9,382 bases of DNA, from NCBI RefSeq assembly GCF_946481715.1, contig NZ_CAMLOV010000198.1, positions 1 to 9,382 of the forward strand, given 5' to 3'. This stretch comes from an uncultured Mucilaginibacter sp. (GTDB lineage Bacteria > Bacteroidota > Bacteroidia > Sphingobacteriales > Sphingobacteriaceae). The translations under genes and the position numbers were made by a program. The notes below the pieces were generated by a model. It did not search any database and was not told the DNA's origin. It was given only the letters and a program-made list of their open reading frames with translations. This document shows positions 1-6,334 of this stretch, one piece after another (the first letter of the stretch is position 1; every line of letters begins with the position of its first letter).

Positions 1-162
<162 letters not shown>

Positions 163-186
163 GGTTTAATAATTTCTAAGGATAAA

Positions 187-219
187 GCGAAAGGCCTCCC
201 GGATCGGGGGGCTTTTTGC
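187..219 (+). terminator. Intrinsic terminator after gapA
   Basis: The core stem is AAGGCCTCCCG (191-201) with CGGGGGGCTTT (205-215), 11 pairs including two G-T wobbles, closed by a GAT loop. The stem extends outward through A190/T216 and two or three more pairs to 187/219. A five-T run (213-217) is partly used in the stem. Position, GC-rich stem and T-run fit Rho-independent termination of gapA. Confidence 0.88.
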
Positions 220-378
220 GTTTCCCGCTACCTCAACGCCGTTGCCAGTATCCACAAGAGGCACCCTGAAAAAAATGTGATGGCGACGTGCGATTGAGTT
301 CCCCAACCTTTTCCACAATTAAAACTTTTTCAACATTTCACACTAATATATTTAGCAAAATTGTAGTACATTTGAAAT

Positions 379-1743
379 ATGTACGCAATTGTGGATATCG
401 AGACTACGGGGGGGCATGCCAGCGCGAATGGTATTACCGAAATTGCTATTTGCATACACGATGGCAAAAAAATAACCCGGCGTTTCGAAACACTGGTAAA
501 CCCGCAGCGCGATATCCCGGTGTATATCCGTGCCTTAACGGGCATCACTAATGAGATGGTAAGCAGCGCCCCGCTTTTTGAAGATGTTGCCCACGAGATA
601 TTCCATATGCTGAAAGGGCAGATATTTGTGGCCCATAACGTCAACTTCGATTATTCTTTCCTTCGTTACCACCTTAATGCTGCCGGGTACGAATTGAATG
701 CTAACAAACTTTGCACGGTAAGGCTTGGGCGCAAGATAATGCCGGGGCTTATGTCGTACAGCTTAGGCAAATTGTGCAGCCATTTAGGCATCAGCAACAC
801 CAGCCGCCACCGTGCTATGGGCGATGCCGAGGCTACGGCACAACTTTTTAGCTTGTACTTAAAAAACGATGCGGCCAACCACATTGGCCAGGCATTAAAA
901 CTTAATTCGAAGGAGCAACGGTTGCCCGCCAACTTGCCAAAGACGGATGTGGATGCCCTGCCCTATTGCCCCGGCGTATATTACTTTCACGATGCAAAAG
1001 GTAAGGTGGTTTATGTGGGAAAAGCCAAGAATATTAAAAAACGGGTTTGCAGCCATTTCACGGGCAACAACCCCGGTTTGCAGCGCCAGGAATTTTTAAA
1101 GAGCATCCACCGCATAAGCTACCAGGCATGCGGTACAGAACTGATCGCTTTTGTATTGGAGGCGGTGGAGATAAAACGCCTGTGGCCAAAGTATAACCGT
1201 TCGCTTAAACGTTTCGAGAATACTTATGGGCTTTATGCATATGAGGACCAGCGCGGTTATATGCGCCTGGCGGTTGATAAGCACCGCAAGCATATGCCGG
1301 CGGTATATGCCTGCAATTCGCTGCTGGAAGGCTATAACTTGCTGAATAAACTGATAGAAACCTTTAGCCTGTGCCCAAAGATGTGCTTCGTGCAAAAAAA
1401 CGACCAGCCTTGCACCGGCAACAACGTAAACGCCTGCGCCTGCGAAGGGCACGAAACACCGGACGAATACAACCTAAAAGTAATCGCTGCTATAGATGAA
1501 CTGAAAAAAGCCCTGCCTACCTTCGCCATACGCGATGAAGGCCGCAACGGAGAAGAACACAGTTGCATCCTGATAGAAGAGGGACGTTTTTACGGTATGG
1601 GGTATATCTCCCACTATTTCGAGGCCAATAACATCCAGCAACTCAAAAACTACCTGACCCCCTACCCGGGCAACGATTATATTAAAAATATCGTAACCGG
1701 CTATGCAAGCCGATACCCGGAACGTAAGGTGAGTTTTGTTTAG
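379..1743 (+). CDS. DEDDh 3'-5' exonuclease fused to UvrC/Cho-like GIY-YIG endonuclease
   Basis: The protein has 454 residues in two nuclease modules. Residues 1-165 are a DnaQ-like exonuclease: D6 and E8 in DIETTG (motif I), HNVNFD with D91 (motif II), and H144/D149 in HRAMGDAE (motif III), a complete DEDDh set. Residues 195-275 are a GIY-YIG nuclease of UvrC type: G199-V-Y201, Y212-V-G214, R222, E261 in the LEA segment and N273 in KYN. A cysteine cluster (C332, C336, C345, C353, C355) follows, at the place where UvrC/Cho-type proteins carry their conserved cysteines. The UvrB-binding UVR motif, the RNase H-like 5'-incision domain and the HhH domain of full UvrC are absent, so it resembles Cho with an exonuclease added. 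The architecture occurs in other bacteria, and a mycobacterial relative (Rv2191) is usually described as a UvrC homologue. Incision plus trimming during DNA repair is inferred. The ATG at 379 starts directly with the exonuclease motif strand. No SD is visible. A weak -7-like TATATTTA lies at 347-354. Confidence 0.9.
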   Translation: MYAIVDIETTGGHASANGITEIAICIHDGKKITRRFETLVNPQRDIPVYIRALTGITNEMVSSAPLFEDVAHEIFHMLKGQIFVAHNVNFDYSFLRYHLNAAGYELNANKLCTVRLGRKIMPGLMSYSLGKLCSHLGISNTSRHRAMGDAEATAQLFSLYLKNDAANHIGQALKLNSKEQRLPANLPKTDVDALPYCPGVYYFHDAKGKVVYVGKAKNIKKRVCSHFTGNNPGLQRQEFLKSIHRISYQACGTELIAFVLEAVEIKRLWPKYNRSLKRFENTYGLYAYEDQRGYMRLAVDKHRKHMPAVYACNSLLEGYNLLNKLIETFSLCPKMCFVQKNDQPCTGNNVNACACEGHETPDEYNLKVIAAIDELKKALPTFAIRDEGRNGEEHSCILIEEGRFYGMGYISHYFEANNIQQLKNYLTPYPGNDYIKNIVTGYASRYPERKVSFV

Positions 1744-1756
1744 GTTGCAACCACCG

Positions 1757-1854
1757 CGTCCTTGCCTTCGAGGTTCGAAACAATCTCTACACAGGACAAG
1801 CCCCTTTGCAGATCACCTGCTTATTGGTAGATTGCTTCGTACCTCGCAATGACG
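1757..1854. repeat. REP/MITE-like inverted-repeat element
   Basis: The right end (1829-1854) reads AGATTGCTTCGTACCTC then GCAATGACG. The left end (1757-1786) is its degenerate inverse: CGTC, one mismatch, TTGC, a 4-nt insertion CTTC, then GAGGTTCGAAACAATCT, which matches the inverse of the right arm at 15 of 17 positions. The right arm is itself partly palindromic (ATTGC, GTAC core, GCAAT). Further inside, CTAC pairs with GTAG and CAGG with CCTG, so the whole 98 bp can fold into one long hairpin. From memory, ATTGC...GCAAT elements of this kind are dispersed in many copies in Bacteroidota genomes. Copy number cannot be seen here. No coding capacity. Confidence 0.65.
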
Positions 1855-1863
1855 TAGTTGAGA

Positions 1864-1905
1864 ATTTCAAAACTTTTCAACGTTCAAACCTTTCAACTTT
1901 CCAAC
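1864..1905 (+). repeat. Degenerate TTTCAAC tandem tract
   Basis: Five variants of a 7-8 nt word follow each other: TTTCAAA (1865), TTTTCAAC (1874), TTCAAAC (1883), TTTCAAC (1891) and TTTCCAAC (1898). Spacing is 7-10 nt, so this is not a precise tandem array. A similar but weaker tract is at 298-341 upstream of the nuclease gene. The function is unknown; it may be a slipped low-complexity spacer or a regulatory or terminator remnant. Confidence 0.5.
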
Positions 1906-1930
1906 AAAATAGAAAACAAATAAATTTCTC

Positions 1931-1970
1931 ACAGGTTAATATATTATCATTTAAAAATACACAAACCTGT
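1931..1970. promoter_or_regulatory. Inverted repeat ACAGGTT/AACCTGT directly before a start codon
   Basis: ACAGGTT (1931-1937) and AACCTGT (1964-1970) are perfect 7-bp inverse copies separated by 26 AT-rich bases. The right arm ends one base before the ATG at 1972. Half-site centres are 33 bp apart, about three helical turns, which would suit two protein half-sites. In RNA it would be a 7-bp stem touching the start codon. No convincing TAnnTTTG box was found here, so the promoter of the downstream gene is not assigned. Confidence 0.4.
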
Positions 1971-1971
1971 T

Positions 1972-2505
1972 ATGGACAGCATTAACCAACAACAACCCGA
2001 AGATAATTTTGAGAACCTGGAAGGCAACGAAGCCTGGAAAAAACTGAAGGAGATGGCAGAAGGCAGCAGTTGCTTTTTTTGCAGCAATATTAAAACCGGG
2101 CTGCCTTTTTCTACCCGCCCTATGTCACCCCAAAAAATAGATGATAACGGCGACTTATGGTTCCTGAGCGCTAACGACAGCCACAAAAATGCCGAAATAT
2201 TGGTAGACCCAATGGTTCAACTGCTGTTCCAGGGTTCTAAATACTCCGACTTCCTGAACGTTTACGGCATAGCCGAAGTAAGCGCCGACAAAGAAAATAT
2301 AAAGGAATTATGGCAACCGATATTAAAAGTCTGGTTCACCGAAGGGGTAGATGACCCGCGTATCTCGGTAATAAAAGTAAGCCCCACACAAGGCTACTAC
2401 TGGGATAACAAGCACGGCAATGCCGTAGCGTTTGTTAAACAGTTGGTAGGCGCTGCCATCGGCAAAACGTTTGATGATTCGATAGAAGGTAAACTTCAAC
2501 CCTAA
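1972..2505 (+). CDS. Pyridoxamine 5'-phosphate oxidase-like flavin protein (general stress protein 26 family)
   Basis: This 177-residue cytoplasmic protein is a single FMN-binding split-barrel domain. Family landmarks in order are AWKKLKEMAEG (21-31), the RPM segment (49-51) with the following DDNGDLWFLSANDSHKNAEI region (57-76), GIAEVS (99-104), ELWQPILKVWFTEG (112-125) followed by DDPR (127-130), and GYYWD (141-145) at the C-terminal end. These match the general stress protein 26 group (Pyrid_ox_like) rather than true PdxH, which is longer and makes pyridoxal phosphate. Family members are thought to bind FMN or F420-like cofactors, and several are stress-induced. The substrate is unknown. 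The ATG is preceded by the inverted repeat ACAGGTT/AACCTGT and no SD. It is transcribed alone, with convergent genes beyond 2580. Family call strong, exact reaction unknown. Confidence 0.9.
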   Translation: MDSINQQQPEDNFENLEGNEAWKKLKEMAEGSSCFFCSNIKTGLPFSTRPMSPQKIDDNGDLWFLSANDSHKNAEILVDPMVQLLFQGSKYSDFLNVYGIAEVSADKENIKELWQPILKVWFTEGVDDPRISVIKVSPTQGYYWDNKHGNAVAFVKQLVGAAIGKTFDDSIEGKLQP

Positions 2506-2511
2506 AATACT

Positions 2512-2578
2512 GTTGATAAGGCTGGCCGGATAACTCAATCTTTAGATAAGCTCTAATCATCCGGTTGGCCTATTCAAC
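2512..2578. terminator. Convergent hairpin, candidate bidirectional terminator
   Basis: A 13-bp stem forms between AGGCTGGCCGGAT (2519-2531) and ATCCGGTTGGCCT (2559-2571), with three G-T wobbles around the middle. An outer GTTGA/TCAAC pair (2512-2516, 2574-2578) extends it past a small internal loop. The loop is 27 nt. It fills the gap between two convergent genes that end at 2505 and 2580. There is no good T-run on either strand, so termination in both directions is inferred from position. Confidence 0.5.
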
Positions 2579-2579
2579 T

Positions 2580-3551
2580 TTAAATATGTAATCCTGCCAT
2601 AGGCCACACTATTTGCTTGATAAACTGCTCATGAAAAAGCAAAGGCATCGGCACAATGAGCCAAAAGAATACCCACATACGTGCCACCCATTTGTTCTTC
2701 AAAAACAATATTCCTTTACCTGCCAATAATTTCTCCACTAAAACAAGCAGCCCTTGTATCACAAAATATAAGGTAGGTAGCCCATAACCGCTATTCACAG
2801 GTAGGCTCAGCGCTAACTCGTGCAATAAGCCGGAGAATATAAAGGAAACCATCAATGCTACTACTGCGCCAACTTTACTTTTTAAGGGACGGAATATGGC
2901 TACGGATGTCATCTCGCTGAACGCGACGTTCCAGCGTTTGCTCCAGAGTTCGGTAAGGCTAAGCGCTTTTGCGGGTTGGCGAAACAAGTAATAGGTATTA
3001 ACGCCCGAGAAACGCCACATCCCTGCGCTGATGCCAAGCAACCCAAAATGCAAGATCAAGCTTAAAGCGGCCAATAGTATTGGCGTTACCAGCATACACG
3101 TTAACTCACCGTTCAAATGCAGCCGAACAATGCCGTGCGCCAAAACGATCAATAACGCCCCGGCAATAACTCTGCTAATGCCAAAGCGCACCATTGGCCA
3201 GGCACCGGGTAACGCTTTTTCGCCCAGTGTTTCGAAAGGTTGGGCACGCATGCCTACCCAGCCTATGGCGTAAGTAAGCCATTGTTTAAATGTGAGTGTA
3301 AGCGGTTTATGTTTGTATCCTTCTGCTACCGCTATTACTTTCATGCCGCTAAAAGTAGTTGCAATAATGGTCAGCATTCTCAGGATCGGGTGCTCGTTGA
3401 TGAACAAATAATAAACGCCGGTGATGCTCCCGGCAAGCATGAGCCAACCTGCAAAAACCAGCTTCTGTTTAATAAAAACATATCCAATTAGCACTACCGC
3501 CAAATTGATGAGCACAAAACATAGCAGATGAACTATTAACTGCGTATCCAT
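2580..3551 (-). CDS. MBOAT-family O-acyltransferase, wax-synthase-like
   Basis: This very hydrophobic protein of 323 residues has about eight membrane segments (roughly 5-27, 32-50, 55-75, 123-142, 152-175, 226-248, 255-277, 290-308). The segment SLTELWSKRWN (198-208) followed by FSGLLHEL with H244 is the signature of the wax-synthase/MBOAT_2 group; the histidine is the presumed catalytic residue of MBOAT enzymes. Such proteins transfer an acyl group to a hydroxyl, for example a fatty alcohol, sterol or sugar, inside the membrane. The acceptor here is unknown. I chose the ATG at 3551, 5 nt after the stop of the upstream gene. An in-frame TTG at 3581 would add ten residues but overlap that gene, and AGG abuts the ATG. 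It is the second gene of a two-gene operon with the small membrane protein at 3557-3979. Confidence 0.82.
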   Translation of the reverse strand: MDTQLIVHLLCFVLINLAVVLIGYVFIKQKLVFAGWLMLAGSITGVYYLFINEHPILRMLTIIATTFSGMKVIAVAEGYKHKPLTLTFKQWLTYAIGWVGMRAQPFETLGEKALPGAWPMVRFGISRVIAGALLIVLAHGIVRLHLNGELTCMLVTPILLAALSLILHFGLLGISAGMWRFSGVNTYYLFRQPAKALSLTELWSKRWNVAFSEMTSVAIFRPLKSKVGAVVALMVSFIFSGLLHELALSLPVNSGYGLPTLYFVIQGLLVLVEKLLAGKGILFLKNKWVARMWVFFWLIVPMPLLFHEQFIKQIVWPMAGLHI

Positions 3552-3556
3552 CCTGT

Positions 3557-3979
3557 TTAAAAATTTAAGTAAAACACCCAACTGTAAGTTAGGCTAAGCA
3601 CTATAAACAATGTAGTTAAAACTACCTCTGCCAACAAGTTAAACCCTCCTTTCGGGAAAGCGCTCCTGTCGAAGTAAAAGAATTGAGTAAGCACTCTTGA
3701 TATCCAGTAAACTGCAATAAAACCGGTGAGCAGTGCCGCCAACAGGGAGCCGTTAAGCAGGTCACCGGCCGCAAAAAAAGACACAAGGCCCAGGCACAGG
3801 TTTATTACTAAAATGTAAGCTCCATGAACCCAAACCATTTGTTTGACAACGGTTTTTAACTTCGCCAGTTCAGGTTTCCAACCCAATACTTTTGGTATGG
3901 CCACGCTGACAACGGCAAGCACTATTTGCGCCAAACCCGCCAATTGCAGTAATTGATGTGCTAATACTTTATCCATCAT
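3557..3979 (-). CDS. Small four-helix integral membrane protein, unknown function
   Basis: I do not recognise this 140-residue protein. It has four probable membrane helices (about 10-30, 48-70, 77-98, 113-137) with short loops. The loop after helix 3 holds FYFDRSAFPKGG (101-112), the most polar and possibly conserved part. There is no signal peptide or cofactor motif. It starts with two consecutive ATGs (3979 and 3976); the first is used here, and no SD separates them. It is the promoter-proximal gene of an operon with the MBOAT acyltransferase, 5 nt apart, so translational coupling and joint function in the membrane are likely. It could be an accessory subunit, a substrate-handling protein or a separate small transporter; the sequence does not decide. 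Its promoter overlaps an operator-like palindrome. Confidence 0.8.
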   Translation of the reverse strand: MMDKVLAHQLLQLAGLAQIVLAVVSVAIPKVLGWKPELAKLKTVVKQMVWVHGAYILVINLCLGLVSFFAAGDLLNGSLLAALLTGFIAVYWISRVLTQFFYFDRSAFPKGGFNLLAEVVLTTLFIVLSLTYSWVFYLNF

Positions 3980-3997
3980 GTTCGTTATTTAACACTA

Positions 3998-4029
3998 CAA
4001 ATATATAATTATTATTCTGAACTTTCAAA
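3998..4029 (-). promoter_or_regulatory. Bacteroidota-type promoter of the MBOAT operon
   Basis: On the minus strand, TTTG (4029-4026) is followed after exactly 20 nt by TATATTTG (4005-3998), a full match to the TTTG-N19/20-TAnnTTTG pattern used by the Bacteroidota primary sigma factor. The predicted start is near 3991, giving an untranslated leader of about 12 nt before the ATG at 3979. It is the best promoter match I found in the window. Confidence 0.75.
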
Positions 4030-4043
4030 ATATATTGAAAGTT
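4020..4043. promoter_or_regulatory. Operator-like palindrome over the -33 element
   Basis: AACTTTCAA (4020-4028) and TTGAAAGTT (4035-4043) are perfect 9-bp inverse copies with a 6-nt AT spacer. The -33 box (4026-4029) is inside it, so a protein bound here would block RNA polymerase. Arm-centre spacing of 15 bp is too short for the usual two half-sites one and a half turns apart, but fits a compact dimeric winged-helix repressor. There is no T-run, which argues against a terminator. No regulator gene is next to it. Confidence 0.6.
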
Positions 4044-4072
4044 AAGTGCGCAATTGAACTGTTCTTAAATGA

Positions 4073-4104
4073 GAAGCCCCGCAACTTCAATAGTGCAGGG
4101 CTTC
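4073..4104 (-). terminator. Terminator after the S9 peptidase gene
   Basis: GAAGCCC (4073-4079) pairs with GGGCTTC (4098-4104), 7 bp; after one mismatch GCA/TGC adds three pairs around a 10-nt loop. It begins 19 nt after the stop at 4123. On the minus strand it is followed by TCATTTAAG, so the T-run is weak. Position and stem support an intrinsic terminator that insulates the MBOAT operon from the peptidase gene. Confidence 0.65.
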
Positions 4105-4122
4105 CGGCCTAATCTCTAACCG

Positions 4123-6099
4123 CTATTTCAAATACTTATCGTACCATTTAATATACCGCTCCACCCTATCAACCTGGTAGCTTGGTATGCTGATGCCGTG
4201 GTTTTGGTTGGGGTATAATACCAACTCGGCAGGTACGCCAAGCGATTTTAACGCCTGGTACATCTGCTCGCTTCCGGCGGTTGGTACGTTAAAATCTTTT
4301 AAGCCCGACATAAACAACACAGGTGTTTTTATCCTGTCGGCATGCAGGAAGGGGTACGATATCTTGTTATAAACATCAATATTTTTCCAGGGTTGGCCCA
4401 GTTCGTTATCGTATTGCAGGATGTATTGGTCGATACCATAGTTAGCTATTTGCAGGGCGCTGCCGGCACCGCTCGCCGCGGCCTTAAACCGCGTATCGCT
4501 GGCAATCAAAAAGTCGGTAGTGATACCGCCGTAGCTCCAGCCGCCTACGCCCAGTTTATCGGGGTCAGCAATGCCTTGCTTCACCAATTCGTCTACCGCC
4601 CCATGCAAGTCTATCACCTCTTTATTACCCCAATCTGCGGCGATCGCTTTGGTGTAATCTATCCCTCTGCCCGAGCTACCCCGATAGTTTACTGCTGCTA
4701 CCGCATAACCCGCGCTGGCCAATACCTGGCAGGTGCCATCAAAGCTGTAATCGTCCTGCCCTACCGGGCCGCCATGTACAAATAGGATAAAAGGCATTTT
4801 TTTTGTGCTTGTGCTATCCGGCCTGTATAATACGCCCGATACTTTAGTGCCATCCTTACTGGTAGAGCGAAAACCGGTTACCTGCGCCAAAGTCACCTTA
4901 CTCAGCCATTCCTGTTGCTGAAAGGTTAAGCGGCGCAATTTGCCGGCCTCTAAGGCGTAAATTTCGAAAGGTGTATTTGGGTTGCTCATCGTAATTACCC
5001 AGCTACCGGCACCCTGTGCGGCGATATCGCCCACGCTTACCTTACCCCGGGTAGCCGGGATGATGTTTATTTTTTTGCTCGCCAGTGTATAAGTAGCTGC
5101 ATATCGCTCACGGTCGTCGTCTATCAAAAAAGCTATGCTTTTGCTGTCTTTGCTCCAATCGGGGCTATCGGCGGGGCGGTCCAGCTCTTTAGTCAGTAGC
5201 TTATTATCGCTGCCATCAGCATTCATCAAGCAAAGAATATTCTGGTCATACATATTATACCCTTCGCTATCCTGGCGCAGGTAGGCAATATATTTGCCAT
5301 CGGGACTGTACTTCGGACTTACATCGTGCCCTTTCCAGGTGGTAAGTTGTTTTACAGCGCCGTTTGCTTTAGCCTCCACCACAAAAATGTCGCTGTTTTC
5401 GCTCCGGTCGGGGTCTGTGTCATGGTTGCTTACAAACACAATGCTCTTGCCATCCGGTGACCATGTGGGCGAGCCTTCGTCGAAATTACCCTTCGTTAAG
5501 GTATCCAGCTTTTTGGTATTGATGTCGAAAATGTATAAATGGTTATGGTCGTGTTCCAGGTAGCCCTGGTAATCCTGTTTAAAATGGTAGCGGTCTACCA
5601 CAATAGGCTTTGGAGTTTTTGGCGCCTCTTTACCTTTATTATCGGGGTCGCCTATTACCATAACCACCTTGCCGCCATCCGGGCTCCATTCGTAATCGCC
5701 CAGGTCGCCTTTTATATCGGTTACCTTTTGGGCTTCGCCGCCGCGGCGGTCAAGCAGCCAAAGCTGCGACCCATTCTTCGATTCGCGCGACGACAAAAAC
5801 GCCAGGTATTTGCCATCCGGGCTCCAACGCGCGCGGGACGCCGGTTCGGCACCATGTGTAAGCTGGATTGATGTTTTGCCATCCCAGCTTTGCATCCACA
5901 GGTGCGATATGCGCTTGTCCTTAGCAGTATCTACGGTAGAAACGCCATAGGCCACCCACTTCCCCTCAGGCGAAACCTGGGCATCGCTTACTGTTGGTAT
6001 TTTATAAAAATCGGTAGGTTTAAACGGTTTTTTATCTGTTTGTGCAAATGCGGAAGTTGCCAGCGATGCAGCGAAAAGCAGCGTAAGGTGTTTTTTCAT
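4123..6099 (-). CDS. Secreted S9-family serine peptidase (prolyl oligopeptidase / acylaminoacyl-peptidase-like)
   Basis: This 658-residue protein begins with a Sec signal peptide (MKKHLTLLFA..., predicted cleavage after AFA at 17-19), so it acts in the periplasm or outside. Residues about 35-390 form a TolB/WD40-like beta-propeller with recurring WSPDG or YSPDG turns at 92, 138, 213 and 264 and a divergent one at 315. Residues about 410-658 are the alpha/beta hydrolase. HGGP (442-445) supplies the oxyanion region, GGWSYGG carries the nucleophile S522, and D602 (GLKDFNVP) and H634 (NQNHGI) complete the triad. Length and layout fit the S9C group, which trims short peptides. All catalytic residues are present, so it should be active; exact specificity (dipeptidyl, acylaminoacyl or oligopeptidase) cannot be read. 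The ATG at 6099 gives an intact signal peptide. It has its own terminator and a 235-nt gap to pyrF, so it is probably monocistronic. Confidence 0.95.
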   Translation of the reverse strand: MKKHLTLLFAASLATSAFAQTDKKPFKPTDFYKIPTVSDAQVSPEGKWVAYGVSTVDTAKDKRISHLWMQSWDGKTSIQLTHGAEPASRARWSPDGKYLAFLSSRESKNGSQLWLLDRRGGEAQKVTDIKGDLGDYEWSPDGGKVVMVIGDPDNKGKEAPKTPKPIVVDRYHFKQDYQGYLEHDHNHLYIFDINTKKLDTLTKGNFDEGSPTWSPDGKSIVFVSNHDTDPDRSENSDIFVVEAKANGAVKQLTTWKGHDVSPKYSPDGKYIAYLRQDSEGYNMYDQNILCLMNADGSDNKLLTKELDRPADSPDWSKDSKSIAFLIDDDRERYAATYTLASKKINIIPATRGKVSVGDIAAQGAGSWVITMSNPNTPFEIYALEAGKLRRLTFQQQEWLSKVTLAQVTGFRSTSKDGTKVSGVLYRPDSTSTKKMPFILFVHGGPVGQDDYSFDGTCQVLASAGYAVAAVNYRGSSGRGIDYTKAIAADWGNKEVIDLHGAVDELVKQGIADPDKLGVGGWSYGGITTDFLIASDTRFKAAASGAGSALQIANYGIDQYILQYDNELGQPWKNIDVYNKISYPFLHADRIKTPVLFMSGLKDFNVPTAGSEQMYQALKSLGVPAELVLYPNQNHGISIPSYQVDRVERYIKWYDKYLK

Positions 6100-6153
6100 A
6101 TGACAGTATTAGATTGGGAGGTAATTTAGCGAAAAGAGGTTAGAGATTGAATG

Positions 6154-6187
6154 CAAAGCTTATTTTGTAACTAATATCTTACGCAAA
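6154..6187 (-). promoter_or_regulatory. Candidate promoter of the S9 peptidase gene
   Basis: On the minus strand, TTTG (6187-6184) is followed after 21 nt by TAAGCTTTG (6162-6154). This matches the -7 consensus except for one extra base between TA and TTTG. It would give a leader of nearly 50 nt. The -33 box falls inside the GCAAAG repeat, which may be coincidence. Confidence 0.35.
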
Positions 6188-6218
6188 GGCACGGAGGTGC
6201 AAAGAAAAAGAGCTTTGC
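6182..6218. repeat. GCAAAG repeat cluster
   Basis: CGCAAAG (6182-6188) and TGCAAAG (6198-6204) recur directly at 16 nt. The second copy and CTTTGC (6213-6218) form a 6-bp inverted pair. GCAC/GTGC (6189-6192, 6197-6200) form a small stem between the first two. From memory, similar CGCAAAG-rich words are scattered through intergenic DNA of Bacteroidota and some other phyla. Function and copy number are unknown. Confidence 0.4.
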
Positions 6219-6239
6219 CTTGCGGCCATTCCTTAAAAG

Positions 6240-6314
6240 GAACGGTAATGAAGGTGGGGGAACTGGAATACAAACCGCCACCCGCCTTCATTGCCGTTCG
6301 GCTTCAGCCAACGG
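6240..6314. repeat. Long imperfect hairpin with an overlapping alternative hairpin, downstream of pyrF
   Basis: Positions 6240-6258 pair with 6281-6299 without interruption (19 pairs, two of them T-G wobbles), followed by one mismatch and a final G-C at 6260/6279; the loop is about 18 nt. A second hairpin uses CCGTT plus GGC (6294-6302) with GCC plus AACGG (6307-6314) around a TTCA loop and one bulged C, so bases 6294-6299 are shared and the two folds exclude each other. It lies 21 nt after the pyrF stop on the minus strand and upstream of the peptidase gene. On that strand the long stem is followed by CTTTTAAGG, a poor T-run. It may end pyrF transcription, or it may be a MITE-like remnant. 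Confidence 0.55.
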
Positions 6315-6334
6315 TAAGCCAATAAATAGGATAA

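Noticed and set aside
330..644. 104-codon open frame on the - strand
   Set aside because: It is antisense to the exonuclease domain with intact DEDDh motifs and lacks any domain of its own.
1757..1854. Insertion sequence or small RNA gene
   Set aside because: There is no transposase frame and no clear target-site duplication. No promoter or T-run supports an independent RNA, so it is listed as a repeat only.
1864..1905. CRISPR-like array
   Set aside because: Units are only 7-8 nt, degenerate, with no unique spacers of regular length and no cas genes.
3552..3581. Ten-residue N-terminal extension of the MBOAT protein from a TTG codon
   Set aside because: The start would be TTG and would overlap the upstream gene by 25 nt. 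The ATG at 3551 is 5 nt after the upstream stop and leads directly into the first membrane helix.
4342..4785. 147-codon open frame on the + strand
   Set aside because: It is fully antisense to the S9 peptidase catalytic domain, which has all motifs. The frame has no recognisable domain and no upstream signal.
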